A stretch of DNA of 64,000 nt from Elizabethkingia bruuniana (GCF_002024805.1 NZ_CP014337.1:3100001-3164000), one strand, 5' to 3'. Numbered from the stretch's first letter, positions 40,486 through 51,439 are shown. Notes: generated by a model not told the origin, from the letters alone. Numbers and translations: made by a program.

Positions 40486-42249
40486 TTACATTCTGTTGAC
40501 TGTTCCTATTCCTAAAAGGCCTAAGGCTTTCTGAATAATATTTCCGGTCACTTTGGAAAGTTTAAGACGAAGTTGTTTCGCATCTTCATCATCCTGATTA
40601 AGGATAGGATTATTCTGATAGAAAGAGTTATAAGATTTCACTAAATCATACACATAATTTGCTACCTGTGCAGGGCTTAAAGTTTCAGCAGCTTTAGCAA
40701 TCACTTCATTAAACTGAGAAGCCATAACCAATAGTTCTTTCTCGGAAGCATTTAACTGATAATTCTCTGAAATATTTCCTTCTTTATATTCTGCTCTGTT
40801 CAATAGGGATTGAATTCTCGCATAAGTATACTGGATAAAAGGCCCTGTATTTCCGTTGAAATCAATACTTTCAGCCGGATTAAATAATATTTTTTTCTTT
40901 GGATCAATCTTCAGGATATAATATTTCAAAGCACCAAGACCTACCGTTTCATAAGATTTCTCTTTTTCATCTTCCGTAAGACTTTCCATCTTACCTAGTT
41001 CCTGAGCTTTTTCTTTTGCAGTCAGGTACATTTCTTCCATTAATTCATCTGCATCAACAACAGTACCTTCACGGGATTTCATTTTACCGTTAGGAAGCTC
41101 CACCATTCCGTAAGATAAGTGATGCAAATGATCTGCCCATGAATATCCTAACTTCTTAAGTACCAAAAATAATACCTGGAAGTGATAATCCTGCTCGTTT
41201 CCTACCGTATAGATTAACTGCTGGATATCATTGTCTTTAAAACGTTCTACCGCTGTTCCAAGATCCTGAGTCATATATACAGAAGTTCCATCGGAACGCA
41301 GTAATAATTTCTGATCCAGACCATCATCTGTAAGGTCTATCCATACGGAACCATCATCTTTGCGGAACAAAATGCCTTTATCCAACCCCTCCTGGATCAA
41401 ATCTTTTCCTAAAATATAGGTATTGCTTTCGTACTGACGCTGGTCGAAATCAACTCCCATACGGGCATAACTTGCATTGAAGCCTTTATACACCCACCCG
41501 TTCATCATTTCCCAAAGTTGACGCACTTTTTCATCTCCATTTTCCCAGTCTAATAACATTTTCTGAGCTTCCAATATAATTGGAGCCTGCTTTTTAGCAG
41601 CTTCTTCTGCTATTCCCTGAGATTTTAGTTCTTCAATCTGCTTTTTATATTCCTGATCGAATCTTACATAGTAATTACCAACTAATTTATCACCCTTCAG
41701 ACCAGTTGATTCCGGAGTTTCTCCATTACCAAATTTCTCCCACGCCAGCATAGATTTACAAATATGAATACCACGGTCATTGATAATCTGTGTTTTAATC
41801 ACATTGTAACCGGCAGCTTTCAGTATTTGTGCAACTGAGTAACCTAAAAGGTTATTTCTTACATGGCCTAAATGCAAAGGTTTGTTGGTATTCGGAGAGG
41901 AATATTCTACCATAATGGTTTCACCTTTTTCCGGAAGGTTGCCTAAATCAGTTCCTAAATCCTGGGCCTGACTGATAAAAAAATCATTTTTCAAAGAAAG
42001 ATTTAAAAAACCTTTCACGACCTGATAGGACCTGATATAATCAGTAGCTGCTATAAGTTCTTCACCCAATTCCTGTCCCAATGCATCCGGACTTTTCCTC
42101 GCCTGTTTTACAAGCGGAAAAATCACTACAGTGAAATCTCCTTCAAAATCGGTTTTGTTTTGCTGAACTTCTAGTGCAATACCTTCTAACTGGTATTTCT
42201 GCTGAATAATCTCAGTAATCTGATCCTGAATCTGTTTTTTTATCTCCAT
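40486..42249 (-). CDS. argS: Arginyl-tRNA synthetase
   Basis: The 587-residue class I synthetase has an Add1-like N-terminal domain, the HLGH signature in SSPNTNKPLHLGHVRNN, the KMSKS-equivalent KMKSREGTVV, the catalytic-domain block VEYSSPNTN and the C-terminal anticodon-binding domain (YVYDLVKSYNSFYQ). It charges tRNA-Arg in translation. Standalone, on the minus strand. Confidence 0.97.
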   Translation of the reverse strand: MEIKKQIQDQITEIIQQKYQLEGIALEVQQNKTDFEGDFTVVIFPLVKQARKSPDALGQELGEELIAATDYIRSYQVVKGFLNLSLKNDFFISQAQDLGTDLGNLPEKGETIMVEYSSPNTNKPLHLGHVRNNLLGYSVAQILKAAGYNVIKTQIINDRGIHICKSMLAWEKFGNGETPESTGLKGDKLVGNYYVRFDQEYKKQIEELKSQGIAEEAAKKQAPIILEAQKMLLDWENGDEKVRQLWEMMNGWVYKGFNASYARMGVDFDQRQYESNTYILGKDLIQEGLDKGILFRKDDGSVWIDLTDDGLDQKLLLRSDGTSVYMTQDLGTAVERFKDNDIQQLIYTVGNEQDYHFQVLFLVLKKLGYSWADHLHHLSYGMVELPNGKMKSREGTVVDADELMEEMYLTAKEKAQELGKMESLTEDEKEKSYETVGLGALKYYILKIDPKKKILFNPAESIDFNGNTGPFIQYTYARIQSLLNRAEYKEGNISENYQLNASEKELLVMASQFNEVIAKAAETLSPAQVANYVYDLVKSYNSFYQNNPILNQDDEDAKQLRLKLSKVTGNIIQKALGLLGIGTVNRM

Positions 42250-42287
42250 TCTTAAAATAGTTGTGGCTGCAAATTTACGAAATAAAA

Positions 42288-42307
42288 AAACCGCCCGAAG
42301 GCGGTTT
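42288..42307 (-). terminator. Terminator after the first SusC/SusD pair
   Basis: Perfect 8-bp arms AAACCGCC / GGCGGTTT closing a CGAA (TTCG on the minus strand) loop, followed by T residues on the minus strand. Confidence 0.75.
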
Positions 42308-42328
42308 AAATATTAATTGAAATAAATT

Positions 42329-43759
42329 TTAGTTTTTATCCCAGAAGAGCTTAGTCGTAACATCATCACCACCAATCTTGGCAGCTGCTGCTCTAACATT
42401 CTTTTCATTTTGAGTATACTCATCACTTGAGTAAATCATTCTTACCGGAACTCCTTTAGTATTAGAATTTGTTGGATTCTTAAGGATAGGATTATCCAAT
42501 CTTCTCATAAAATTCCATGCTGCAAAAGCTCTGTTGTACATAGCAATCCATGACTCTTCACCAATAGACTTTTTCCAGTTTGTTGCATCATACGGACGCG
42601 ATGCAATGTATGCTGCAGCTTTCGTAGCATCTACTCCATATTCTGTCATAGACTCTGTAATAGCTGCGGCATATAAACCTGCCGCTGTACCTCCCATGTT
42701 AAATCCTCTTGCAGCTCCTTCAGCCTGCATAAACAGTACTTCTGAATAGCTTAACAAATTGGATGGGGTTATTGGCTTTTTAAAGCTGTCCATTACATGA
42801 GAATAGTTTCCGTATGTATTTTTGATTCCATAAACACCGCCTAGGTATTTACCATCTTTTGTTTTTGTAAACCATACGTCTCTTCTTGGATCATTATTAG
42901 TATTCATAACATCTACTAATATATTTGAAGGAACAAAGTCATCACGATTAGAAGCTACCAAGTTGTCAAAAACAGGATTGGTAAACGTTACTCCGTCATA
43001 AACAAAAGAATAAGAATCTGCTGTTGAAGTCATAACTCCAGATGCAATAGCTGATTCTGCTGCTGCTTTTGCAGTAACAGGATCCACATCTGAAAGATTT
43101 AATGCTAATCTTAATTTAACAGAATTAGCTAATTTTCTCCACTTGGACATATCGCCCTTGTAAACAATGTCATTTACTTCATAACCCTTTGCAGAAGGGT
43201 TAATTTTAGCAATTGCTGCATCGATTCTTTTTAATAAATCAGCATAAATAGTTTTTGCATCATCATATTTTGGTGCAAAACCACCGTTTACAGCAGCCAG
43301 AGCCTCAGTATAAGGAACATCTCCCCAAGTATCTACAATATTTTCCCAAACAAAAATAGAAGAAATCTCATTTGTCACCCATTTATTTGCAGCAACAGCA
43401 GGATCATTTACTTCCGTAGCTAAAGCATCTTGCGCTTTTTTGAAGTTGTTTAAACTATAGACATACATTCTGTTGAAATGAAATCTAGGCTGATTTCTTG
43501 TAATCAAGTTATAGTTTACCTCATCAGTATAAGTTGTTTCAGACCATTGCTGAACAAAGAATCTGTAATTATTTGCATTAACACTAGGGTTATCTATATT
43601 ATAAAATTGTTGATTTTGCCCCATTGACAATAACACTCCAGAACTTAAATCAGATGGATGTTTTCCATCATTATTTAGCAATGTTGTATCTCTTTCACAA
43701 GAGGAAAGCGTTGTTACAGCTATTGTTAAACCTAAAAAGGCTTTAAATATATTTTTCAT
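42329..43759 (-). CDS. SusD/RagB family outer-membrane lipoprotein 1
   Basis: A 476-residue lipoprotein with lipobox LSSC-E at the N-terminus (Cys ~20). The later pattern fits the SusD-like_2 group: WVTNEISSIFVWENIVDTWG, DVPYTEALA, YKGDMSKWRKLANSVKLRL. SusD proteins form the lid of SusC channels and bind the substrate outside the cell. It lies 9 bp after its SusC partner. The ligand, sugar or peptide, cannot be told from the sequence. Confidence 0.9.
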   Translation of the reverse strand: MKNIFKAFLGLTIAVTTLSSCERDTTLLNNDGKHPSDLSSGVLLSMGQNQQFYNIDNPSVNANNYRFFVQQWSETTYTDEVNYNLITRNQPRFHFNRMYVYSLNNFKKAQDALATEVNDPAVAANKWVTNEISSIFVWENIVDTWGDVPYTEALAAVNGGFAPKYDDAKTIYADLLKRIDAAIAKINPSAKGYEVNDIVYKGDMSKWRKLANSVKLRLALNLSDVDPVTAKAAAESAIASGVMTSTADSYSFVYDGVTFTNPVFDNLVASNRDDFVPSNILVDVMNTNNDPRRDVWFTKTKDGKYLGGVYGIKNTYGNYSHVMDSFKKPITPSNLLSYSEVLFMQAEGAARGFNMGGTAAGLYAAAITESMTEYGVDATKAAAYIASRPYDATNWKKSIGEESWIAMYNRAFAAWNFMRRLDNPILKNPTNSNTKGVPVRMIYSSDEYTQNEKNVRAAAAKIGGDDVTTKLFWDKN

Positions 43760-43768
43760 TGTTTTGAT

Positions 43769-46747
43769 TTAGAATTTGAAAGAAATATTAACTCCGATAT
43801 CTCTTGTAGTTGGTAGAGATCCAATAGAATAACCAAAAGATCTTACACCTCCACCCAGAGTAGACTCAGGATCTGCATAAGGAAGATTTTTGTGAATAAT
43901 CCATAAGTTTCTTCCTACAATAGAAATCTTAGCCTCGTTAACAAATGTATTAGCTAATAAAGCCTTTGGTAATGTGTAGCTAATACTTGCTTCTCTAAGC
44001 TTTATAAAAGATCCGTCATAAACATAGCGTGATGTAGGACTCTTTTGATAGCCCATATTACCATATACAGATGCATCTATTGCTGTTTGGTTTGGCTGCC
44101 CATCAGCGGTTACCCCCGGTAGAACCACTTTTCCTGTTCTATAATCACCAATTGCAGTATCCTTATACAAACCTGTAGAAGTTGCATAATACATATCGGT
44201 TGAGAAAATATCTCCTCCTTTTCTGAAATCTACTAAGAATGAAACACTAATTCCTTTATAACTAAAAGAGTTTCTAACACCTCCAATCCAATCCGGAGTT
44301 GTGTTCCCAATTACCTTGTTACCTTCTAAAACATAGAATCCTTTAGAGTCAACAACTTTTTGCCCATTAAGGTATTTGTAATCACTACCTCTAATTGCAC
44401 CCCACATTTCACCTTCAGTTGCATTAACAGATGCACCTCCCTGAATACTTGTTAAGTTATAGTTGCTAACATCTGTTGTTGCATTATGCAACAATTCAAC
44501 AACTTTATTTTTATTTTTAGACCAGTTAACATCTATATTCCAAGAGAAATCTTTGGTTTTAATTGGCGTAGCACCAATTTGTAGTTCAATACCTTCGTTA
44601 TCAATTCTACCAGCATTTGCAACTGCTGTCAATAAACCTGATCCAGCAGAAATTGGAAGATTTATAATCTGATTAAATGTCTTAGTCTTGTAGTAAGCAG
44701 CATCAAATGTTAATCTCCCTTTGAAAAAATGAGCTTCAGTACCTACTTCAAATTCTTTTGAGCGCTGTGGCTTTAAATCAGGATTTGCAAGAAGCGTCTG
44801 TGAATTTTGCATTACAATAGAGTTATTAAATGTACCTGCAAAAGTATAATAGTACTGTAGCTGATATGGATCTGCTGTTCCTCCTACTTCAGCATAGTTT
44901 GCTCTTACTTTCCAGAAACTCAACCATGATGGCTTTACAAATTCTGACAAAATGAATGATCCCGTAAAAGAAGGATAAGTATACACTCTGTTTGCTTTTG
45001 GTAACGTAGAAGTTTTATCCGCTCTAAATGTAGCATCTAAATAGAAGAACTTATAGAAATCAAAAGATGCTGTTGCATAAGCACTTGAAGTTACTGTTGT
45101 ATATTCATTTTCATCCGGCGGGATAATAGGGAATTTTGAATTTGCCAAAGCATATAATCCATCTTTTTCTAATCCTCCTTCTGTAGACGCATAAATAGAA
45201 TTATAATAATTTCTTCTTACGTTTCCTCCGGCTATACCACTAACATTGATGTTATCTGTAATATTAAATTTATAATTTAACATTAAGTCAAAGTTAGTTT
45301 CTGTTGTAGTAAGGTTTTGTCTGCTATATCCTGAACTCACTAGTTTTTGTGATGCACCAAATGCTTTTGGTACAGATCCTGGAGCCAATCTGTTTTGGAA
45401 ATATGTAGATGCATTGTCATAAGACACCTTACCTATTAAACTGAAATTTTTATTGAAATCATATGTCAATGAAGCATAACTGAAACTTCTTGTTCTGTCA
45501 TCACTACTATAACTTTGATATCTTTGATAGTATGGATTATTCCAGAAACCTAAAACAGGATTTGCACCACTCTTCAGATTCCAGCTAATATTCTTACCAC
45601 CACTATTAAAGTAAGCGTTTTTCTGATCAACTATATCAACGTTGTTTGCCCACCATTGTCTGAATCCACCTACCAAGTTTCCAGAATAATTGGCATCGTT
45701 TCTACCTTTAGTATTCTGAACTACTAATGTTGAATAAACAGTAGCATGTAACTTAGGTGTAAAATCGTAGTTAATTTTTGTAGTAAATGTATTCTTTCTT
45801 AAATCAGAATTTGGCAACAAACCATTAGACAACATATTATCGTATGATAACATAAAGTTATTTCCTTTCTTACCTTTTTCAAGGGTAATACCATTTACAT
45901 AAGTAATTGGAGTTTCAAAGAACTTAATAGGTCCATTCTTAGCAGCTACCCAAGGTGTTGCTTTTCCAAAGTTTTTAGAATTAGGATCAAATGCATCCCA
46001 TTGATATACTAATTGATTAGGATTAAATTCTGGTCCCCATGAAGCATCGTCACCTATATTTCCGTAAGGTGTACCATTTGCATTTTTTTCACTGAAGCTC
46101 ATAGCATACCCGGCTCCATATCTATTCTGGTATTCTGGGAAAGTAGATTTATCTATAAAGCCAGCTTGTACAGATGATGATAGAGTTACCCCCCAGCTTC
46201 CATCATCTTTTCCTTTACCACTCTTGGTCGTAATTACAATAACACCATTAAGACCTCTCTCACCATATAATGCAGATGCTGCTGCACCTTTCAGAACGTT
46301 GATGGATTCAATATCTTCCTGATTGACATCTGACAATAGGTTACCCATATCCTGGTTTGTCTTGGTGTCATAGGTAGAAGAGTTGTTTACAGGAGATCCA
46401 TCAATAACGATAAGTGGATTTGCCCCTTGTAAACTTTTTATACCTCTGATTACAAGACTTGAGGATCCACCAAAGTTACTAGATGTATTTACCTGAAGAC
46501 CAGATACTTTACCGGAAAGCTGGGAAGCAATATTACCCGTATTGGTAGTACCATCAAAGAGTTTGTCTGCTTTTACTTCCTGAGAAGCATACCCCAAAGA
46601 CTTTTTCTCTCTTTTAATACCAAGGGCAGTCACTACAACTCCCTCAATATCCTTAGTTCTGGCAGAGTCTTGTTTCTTCTGAGCATTAACAAATACAAAA
46701 GAAGAAGACAAAACCACTACCAAAACACTGTTAGTTAGTTTCTTCAT
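43769..46747 (-). CDS. SusC/RagA TonB-dependent outer-membrane transporter 1
   Basis: A 992-residue TonB-dependent receptor. Signal peptide MKKLTNSVLVVVLSSSFVF is shared with the other two SusC proteins here. The TonB box region is DIEGVVVTALGI. The plug domain shows LSGKVSGLQV, VIRGIKSLQGANPLIVIDG and INVLKGAAASALYGERGLNG, followed by a beta barrel ending in I-FKF. No CarboxypepD_reg extension precedes the plug. It imports a nutrient with its SusD lid. Promoter at 46771-46801. Confidence 0.93.
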   Translation of the reverse strand: MKKLTNSVLVVVLSSSFVFVNAQKKQDSARTKDIEGVVVTALGIKREKKSLGYASQEVKADKLFDGTTNTGNIASQLSGKVSGLQVNTSSNFGGSSSLVIRGIKSLQGANPLIVIDGSPVNNSSTYDTKTNQDMGNLLSDVNQEDIESINVLKGAAASALYGERGLNGVIVITTKSGKGKDDGSWGVTLSSSVQAGFIDKSTFPEYQNRYGAGYAMSFSEKNANGTPYGNIGDDASWGPEFNPNQLVYQWDAFDPNSKNFGKATPWVAAKNGPIKFFETPITYVNGITLEKGKKGNNFMLSYDNMLSNGLLPNSDLRKNTFTTKINYDFTPKLHATVYSTLVVQNTKGRNDANYSGNLVGGFRQWWANNVDIVDQKNAYFNSGGKNISWNLKSGANPVLGFWNNPYYQRYQSYSSDDRTRSFSYASLTYDFNKNFSLIGKVSYDNASTYFQNRLAPGSVPKAFGASQKLVSSGYSRQNLTTTETNFDLMLNYKFNITDNINVSGIAGGNVRRNYYNSIYASTEGGLEKDGLYALANSKFPIIPPDENEYTTVTSSAYATASFDFYKFFYLDATFRADKTSTLPKANRVYTYPSFTGSFILSEFVKPSWLSFWKVRANYAEVGGTADPYQLQYYYTFAGTFNNSIVMQNSQTLLANPDLKPQRSKEFEVGTEAHFFKGRLTFDAAYYKTKTFNQIINLPISAGSGLLTAVANAGRIDNEGIELQIGATPIKTKDFSWNIDVNWSKNKNKVVELLHNATTDVSNYNLTSIQGGASVNATEGEMWGAIRGSDYKYLNGQKVVDSKGFYVLEGNKVIGNTTPDWIGGVRNSFSYKGISVSFLVDFRKGGDIFSTDMYYATSTGLYKDTAIGDYRTGKVVLPGVTADGQPNQTAIDASVYGNMGYQKSPTSRYVYDGSFIKLREASISYTLPKALLANTFVNEAKISIVGRNLWIIHKNLPYADPESTLGGGVRSFGYSIGSLPTTRDIGVNISFKF

Positions 46748-46770
46748 ATCAAATTAAATTTTAACTGGCA

Positions 46771-46801
46771 CAAGTATATAAATTTTTCTTAACATACCAA
46801 A
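46771..46801 (-). promoter_or_regulatory. Promoter of SusC/SusD pair 1
   Basis: On the minus strand TTTG is followed after 19 bp (GTATGTTAAGAAAAATTTA) by TATACTTG. The same arrangement precedes the other two susC genes. The leader to the ATG is ~20 nt. Confidence 0.6.
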
Positions 46802-46934
46802 GTTAAAAGTTAATGCATTGTTAATTTTATATTTTAAGCAATAAAAATAACTCACTGAAAGTTAAATTAATCACAAAAATACTTCGTTGTCAGAATATTT
46901 GTCTTTTTATTTCCATGCATATAATAAATAAAAA

Positions 46935-46957
46935 AGTCGGAAGAAAATCTTCCGACT
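46935..46957 (-). terminator. Terminator after the second SusC/SusD pair
   Basis: Perfect 9-bp arms AGTCGGAAG / CTTCCGACT with a 5-nt loop and a T-run on the minus strand. Confidence 0.75.
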
Positions 46958-46995
46958 GTAAATTTGCTAATGACAAATTATATTCATTTAATTTA

Positions 46996-48420
46996 CTAAT
47001 TTTTATCCCAAAAAACTCTATCTCCTTGAGAATCAGATTTAGATGGCAATTTATTTATAGCATCATACATATTCGTAGAGTTAATAGAAGATTCTTTTGT
47101 TGGATACGGTAATCTCATTGGAATAGGATCAGAAGTTGGATTCTGAGTTGTTAATTTTGGATAATCTAATCTTCTAAAAAACGTCCAAGCCTCAAATCCT
47201 CTATTATACATAGAATGCCATGCTTGAGTTCCTATTTTTTCACGGAATGTACCTGGTAAAGAGTTATAATCATTAGCTGCCAAATAAGTAGCTTTATCAG
47301 CAGCAGCAACACCCCAAAGGTCTAATGAAGCTGATAATGCATTTTTAAAATGTGTTGCTGCATCTGCCCCTACTGCATATCCTCTGGCAGCTGCCTCAGC
47401 CAATATGAATTCAATCTCTATATAATCCGAAAAATACCCATATGAATCAGGTGCATAAACACTTGGCTTTATTAAAGATAAATCAGAAGCGGCTGTTGGA
47501 TTAGTTGTTCCAAATTTACCAGCCTTAAACACACCTCCCACAGTAGTGAAGTAAGATGATATACGAGGGTCATTATCCGCAGTTAAGCCAGCTAAATAAA
47601 TATTAGACAGACAATAATCAACTCTTCCCGATTGTGCTAAATCTCTGTATGAAGGAGACGTATAGATACCTGTTGAATTATATTGGATTCTAGCACTTTC
47701 ACTCTGATTAGCAAATGTTCCTAACTGATATCCCGATTCAACAGCTGTTTTTGATAAAGCTGCATCAGAATCTGCAAGATTAATACCCATCTTTATTTTT
47801 AAAGCTGCAGCAAATTTTATCCATTTAGACATATTCCCTTTGTATAGAAAATCATCATTTCCATAAGCCCCGGCACTCGGATTAATTGTTGCAACTACAG
47901 CATCTAATCTTTTCAACAAATCTACATAGATAGATTTTGCATCATCATATTTAGGACTTGTGTAAGCAGGGTTTAATGCCTGTGAATATGGAACATCTCC
48001 AAAAGTATCTACCAATGTCTGATAACAATAAATTTCCATGATTTCTGTGGCGGCTAATTTATTCGCTACCACCGCAGCATCCCCGCCATCTCTTTTAACT
48101 GCTACTTTTGCATTTTCAAAATTTTGCAATTGACTATATAAAGCATCCCATTGCGAATCTGGAAGTGATCTTTTTCTAACTTTATAGGCACCACCCTCTA
48201 AATATTCCACATCAGCTAATTGTTGCACAAACATTCTAAATTGATTAGAATTCATACTTGATGTATTCATCTGATCTGAAGTTCCCAAAACACCACCTGC
48301 AAAAACATTATTCGCAGAAACATTAGTTGCCGTTTTAGGATCTTCATTCAATGAAGTCATATCACTGCCACATGAGGATAATACTCCTAATATACTTAAT
48401 AATAATATCTTTTTTTTCAT
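46996..48420 (-). CDS. SusD/RagB family outer-membrane lipoprotein 2
   Basis: A 474-residue paralogue of the first SusD, with lipobox LSSC-G (MKKKILLLSILGVLSSCGSD) and the same landmarks (EIMEIYCYQTLVDTFG, DVPYSQALNP, YKGNMSKWIKFAAALKIK). It lies 5 bp after its SusC partner. The sequence between landmarks is clearly diverged from the neighbour, so the two probably bind different ligands. Confidence 0.9.
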   Translation of the reverse strand: MKKKILLLSILGVLSSCGSDMTSLNEDPKTATNVSANNVFAGGVLGTSDQMNTSSMNSNQFRMFVQQLADVEYLEGGAYKVRKRSLPDSQWDALYSQLQNFENAKVAVKRDGGDAAVVANKLAATEIMEIYCYQTLVDTFGDVPYSQALNPAYTSPKYDDAKSIYVDLLKRLDAVVATINPSAGAYGNDDFLYKGNMSKWIKFAAALKIKMGINLADSDAALSKTAVESGYQLGTFANQSESARIQYNSTGIYTSPSYRDLAQSGRVDYCLSNIYLAGLTADNDPRISSYFTTVGGVFKAGKFGTTNPTAASDLSLIKPSVYAPDSYGYFSDYIEIEFILAEAAARGYAVGADAATHFKNALSASLDLWGVAAADKATYLAANDYNSLPGTFREKIGTQAWHSMYNRGFEAWTFFRRLDYPKLTTQNPTSDPIPMRLPYPTKESSINSTNMYDAINKLPSKSDSQGDRVFWDKN

Positions 48421-48425
48421 TTTGT

Positions 48426-51386
48426 TTAGAATTTAACTGTTACATTAACACCAACTGTTCTTGTTGTTGGCATAGACCCAATTGAATATCCTCTGGACAT
48501 TAATCCTGCATTTAATCCTGATTCAGGATCTGCATAAGGTAGATTCTTATGTATAATCCACAGATTTCGTCCAACTATACCAACTCTTAATTCATTGATA
48601 ACAGTATTAGCAAAAAGTGATTTAGGGAAAGTATAGCTAATTGAAGCTTCTCTTAATTTTATAAAAGAAGCATCGTATACAAAACCTTTGTTCGGCACAG
48701 CATATTCTCCACCATTCAATGCTCCAGTATCTTTTGCTGGTAGAGGAGTTGTATTTGGAGTACCATCAGGATTTACACCAGGTAAAATAATATTAAACCT
48801 ATCTGGAACTCCCGTTTCCTTATATAATCCAGTATCTAACCCAAAATACATATCATGTGAGAAAATACTTCCTCCTTTTTGCCCGTCAATTAAGAAGCTA
48901 AAATTAAAGCCTTTGTAAGTTAAACTATTTCTAACACCTCCAGTCCATTCAGGCATAATATTACCAATAACCTGATCCTGCTTCATTTGATAAATTCCGT
49001 CCTCAACAATTCTCTCTCCTTTATCGTTATAAACATAGTCACTACCCTTTATTACACCATACTCTTCACCAACCTTGGCATTAAAAGTAGTTCCCCAACC
49101 TGCATTATATAATAAAAGATTATCAAGTCCATTCTTCAGAGAAAGAACTTTGTTAACATTTTTATTCCAGTTAACATCCATGCTCCACGTGAAGTTTTTC
49201 GTCTTAATTGGAACAAAATTCAACTGCACATCGATACCTTTATTTTGTAGGTTACCAGCATTGATCCATTGTGTACTATAACCTGTTGCAGTAGATACAT
49301 CAACTCTAACAATTTGATCTACAGAATTAGTTTTATAAAGCGCAACATCAAATCCAATTCTATTCTTCAAAAACTTAGCTTCTAGACCAACTTCATACTC
49401 AGTTGATATTTCTGGCTTAAGATTAGGTTCTTTCTTAATAGTACTAGTGGTTATAATAGGAGTTTGGTTAAACAAGCCTCCAATATTAAAGGTATCATAT
49501 AATCGGTAATTATCAGTTGTTTTTCCTGTTTGTGCATAATTCCCTCTAATTTTCGCAAAACTTAACCAATCTTGTTTAATTAAGTTAGACAGGATTATTG
49601 ATCCTGAAACTGAAGGGTACCAATAAGCATTATTTCCTGCTGGTAGATTACTTGATTGATCTCTTCTAATTGAACCTTCAACGAAATATGTATCATAAAA
49701 ACCTAGAGATGCCTGTGCATATACTCCCCCTAATGTGCTTTTTGCAATAGCTTCCAATGGAGGTAAAGTTGTACCAGCAGAATTTCTTAATGAATACAGT
49801 CCCGGTAAAATAAGTCCTCCCTCTGTTGATGCATCTACTGTTTCAAAAGAATTTTTCCTTAGATTACCACCTAAAACAGCATTTAAAGAAATATTATCAC
49901 CAAATTTAGTATTATACGTCCCTGTTAATTCATAGTTTATTTCACTACTATTTATATCTCTTCTGCTATAACCAGACCCTGTAGTATTTCCAGATAACCC
50001 AAAAGCTTCAGGGATACTTCCGACAGCTTTTCTTCTTTCATTTAATTGTCGGTAAAAATCCATTGAAACTCTACCCATAATATTAAAACCTTTGGCTACT
50101 TTATAATTTAACTGAGCGTATCCAAAGAAACGGGTTCTACTATCTGACTGATAATTCTGATATCTATCAAAATAAGGATTATTCCAATATTTTGGTGTTC
50201 CATTAGAATAACTTGTTCTATTCCATGAAGCATTAGTATTTGCATAATTATATGCATCTCTTAGATCCCAAACATCAACATTTACAGGCCACCATTGTCT
50301 GAATCCGGTAATAACGTTATCACTATAACCTGTCGAATTTCTACCTTTGGTGTCTTGCATCGTCAAGGATGCATATACAGTAGCATCTAGTTTATCATTA
50401 ATTTTATAGCCCATTTTAGAAGAAAGTGTATTTTTCTTCATATTAGAATTAGGTAATATACCATCAGAAAGGTAGTTACTATAATTTAATAGGAAATTGG
50501 CATTCTCATTTCCTTTCTCTAATCCAATCGTATTTACAGTAGTCTGAGCCGTCTGGAAAAAATCAAGAGGACCATGCTTCGCAGCTACCCAAGGGCTTGC
50601 CTTACCAAAATTTTTTGTTCCTGGAGTAAACGCATCCCATTGATATACCATTATATTTGGATCAAATTGTTGCCCTAATGATGCATCAGCAGAAAAAGGA
50701 GGAACAAGTACCTGGACTCCGTTTAAATTAATTTTTGACAAATTGGTAAAATAACCTTGTCCATACATATTCTGATATTCAGGAAAAGTTTTTTTATCAG
50801 CTGTACCAACTTGATATTCTGAAGATAAGGTTACCCCCCACTTATCACCATCTCTTGAACGACCTTTTTTAGTAGTAATAACAATAACCCCAGACGCAGC
50901 TCTCTCTCCATATAACGCAGATGCAGCAGCCCCTTTTAGAACGTTAATGCTTTCAATATCTTCCTGATTAATATCCGAAATATTGTTACCATAATCAAAT
51001 CGACTATCTGTATTGGTTCTGTTATCAACTGGAACACCATCTATTACAAATAGAGCTTGGTTATTACCTGAAATCGATTTATTACCACGTATTACAACAT
51101 TTGTAGACCCTCCAAAGTTGGTATTTGTAGTAATCTGGAGTCCAGCAGCTTTACCCGCTAGCTGGCTCGAAATATTACCCGAATTAGACCCTTCTCTTAA
51201 AACATCACCTTTAATTTCTTGAGTAGCATACCCTAAGGTTTTTTTCTCTCTTTTAATACCAAGGGCTGTAACTACAACACCCTCAATATCTTTTGTTTTA
51301 GTAGTATCTTGTTTCTTCTGTGCATTAATAAACACAAAAGACGACGACAAGACTACAACTAAGACACTGTTAGTTAGTTTCTTCAT
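48426..51386 (-). CDS. SusC/RagA TonB-dependent outer-membrane transporter 2
   Basis: A 986-residue paralogue with signal peptide MKKLTNSVLVVVLSSSFVFI, TonB-box region DIEGVVVTALGIKREKK nearly identical to transporter 1, plug motifs VVIRGNKSISGNNQALFVID and INVLKGAAASALYGERAASG, and the barrel end VGVNVTVKF. The extreme N- and C-termini are nearly identical to transporter 1 while the central barrel diverges, pointing to duplication with substrate specialisation or recombination. Confidence 0.93.
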   Translation of the reverse strand: MKKLTNSVLVVVLSSSFVFINAQKKQDTTKTKDIEGVVVTALGIKREKKTLGYATQEIKGDVLREGSNSGNISSQLAGKAAGLQITTNTNFGGSTNVVIRGNKSISGNNQALFVIDGVPVDNRTNTDSRFDYGNNISDINQEDIESINVLKGAAASALYGERAASGVIVITTKKGRSRDGDKWGVTLSSEYQVGTADKKTFPEYQNMYGQGYFTNLSKINLNGVQVLVPPFSADASLGQQFDPNIMVYQWDAFTPGTKNFGKASPWVAAKHGPLDFFQTAQTTVNTIGLEKGNENANFLLNYSNYLSDGILPNSNMKKNTLSSKMGYKINDKLDATVYASLTMQDTKGRNSTGYSDNVITGFRQWWPVNVDVWDLRDAYNYANTNASWNRTSYSNGTPKYWNNPYFDRYQNYQSDSRTRFFGYAQLNYKVAKGFNIMGRVSMDFYRQLNERRKAVGSIPEAFGLSGNTTGSGYSRRDINSSEINYELTGTYNTKFGDNISLNAVLGGNLRKNSFETVDASTEGGLILPGLYSLRNSAGTTLPPLEAIAKSTLGGVYAQASLGFYDTYFVEGSIRRDQSSNLPAGNNAYWYPSVSGSIILSNLIKQDWLSFAKIRGNYAQTGKTTDNYRLYDTFNIGGLFNQTPIITTSTIKKEPNLKPEISTEYEVGLEAKFLKNRIGFDVALYKTNSVDQIVRVDVSTATGYSTQWINAGNLQNKGIDVQLNFVPIKTKNFTWSMDVNWNKNVNKVLSLKNGLDNLLLYNAGWGTTFNAKVGEEYGVIKGSDYVYNDKGERIVEDGIYQMKQDQVIGNIMPEWTGGVRNSLTYKGFNFSFLIDGQKGGSIFSHDMYFGLDTGLYKETGVPDRFNIILPGVNPDGTPNTTPLPAKDTGALNGGEYAVPNKGFVYDASFIKLREASISYTFPKSLFANTVINELRVGIVGRNLWIIHKNLPYADPESGLNAGLMSRGYSIGSMPTTRTVGVNVTVKF

Positions 51387-51408
51387 ATCAAATTATTTTT
51401 CACAATTC

Positions 51409-51439
51409 CAAATTTGTGAATTTTTATTAACATAGCAAA
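51409..51439 (-). promoter_or_regulatory. Promoter of SusC/SusD pair 2
   Basis: TTTG, 19 bp (CTATGTTAATAAAAATTCA), then CAAATTTG on the minus strand; homologous to the promoters of pairs 1 and 3. The 190 bp further upstream, to the next terminator, hold no gene. Confidence 0.6.
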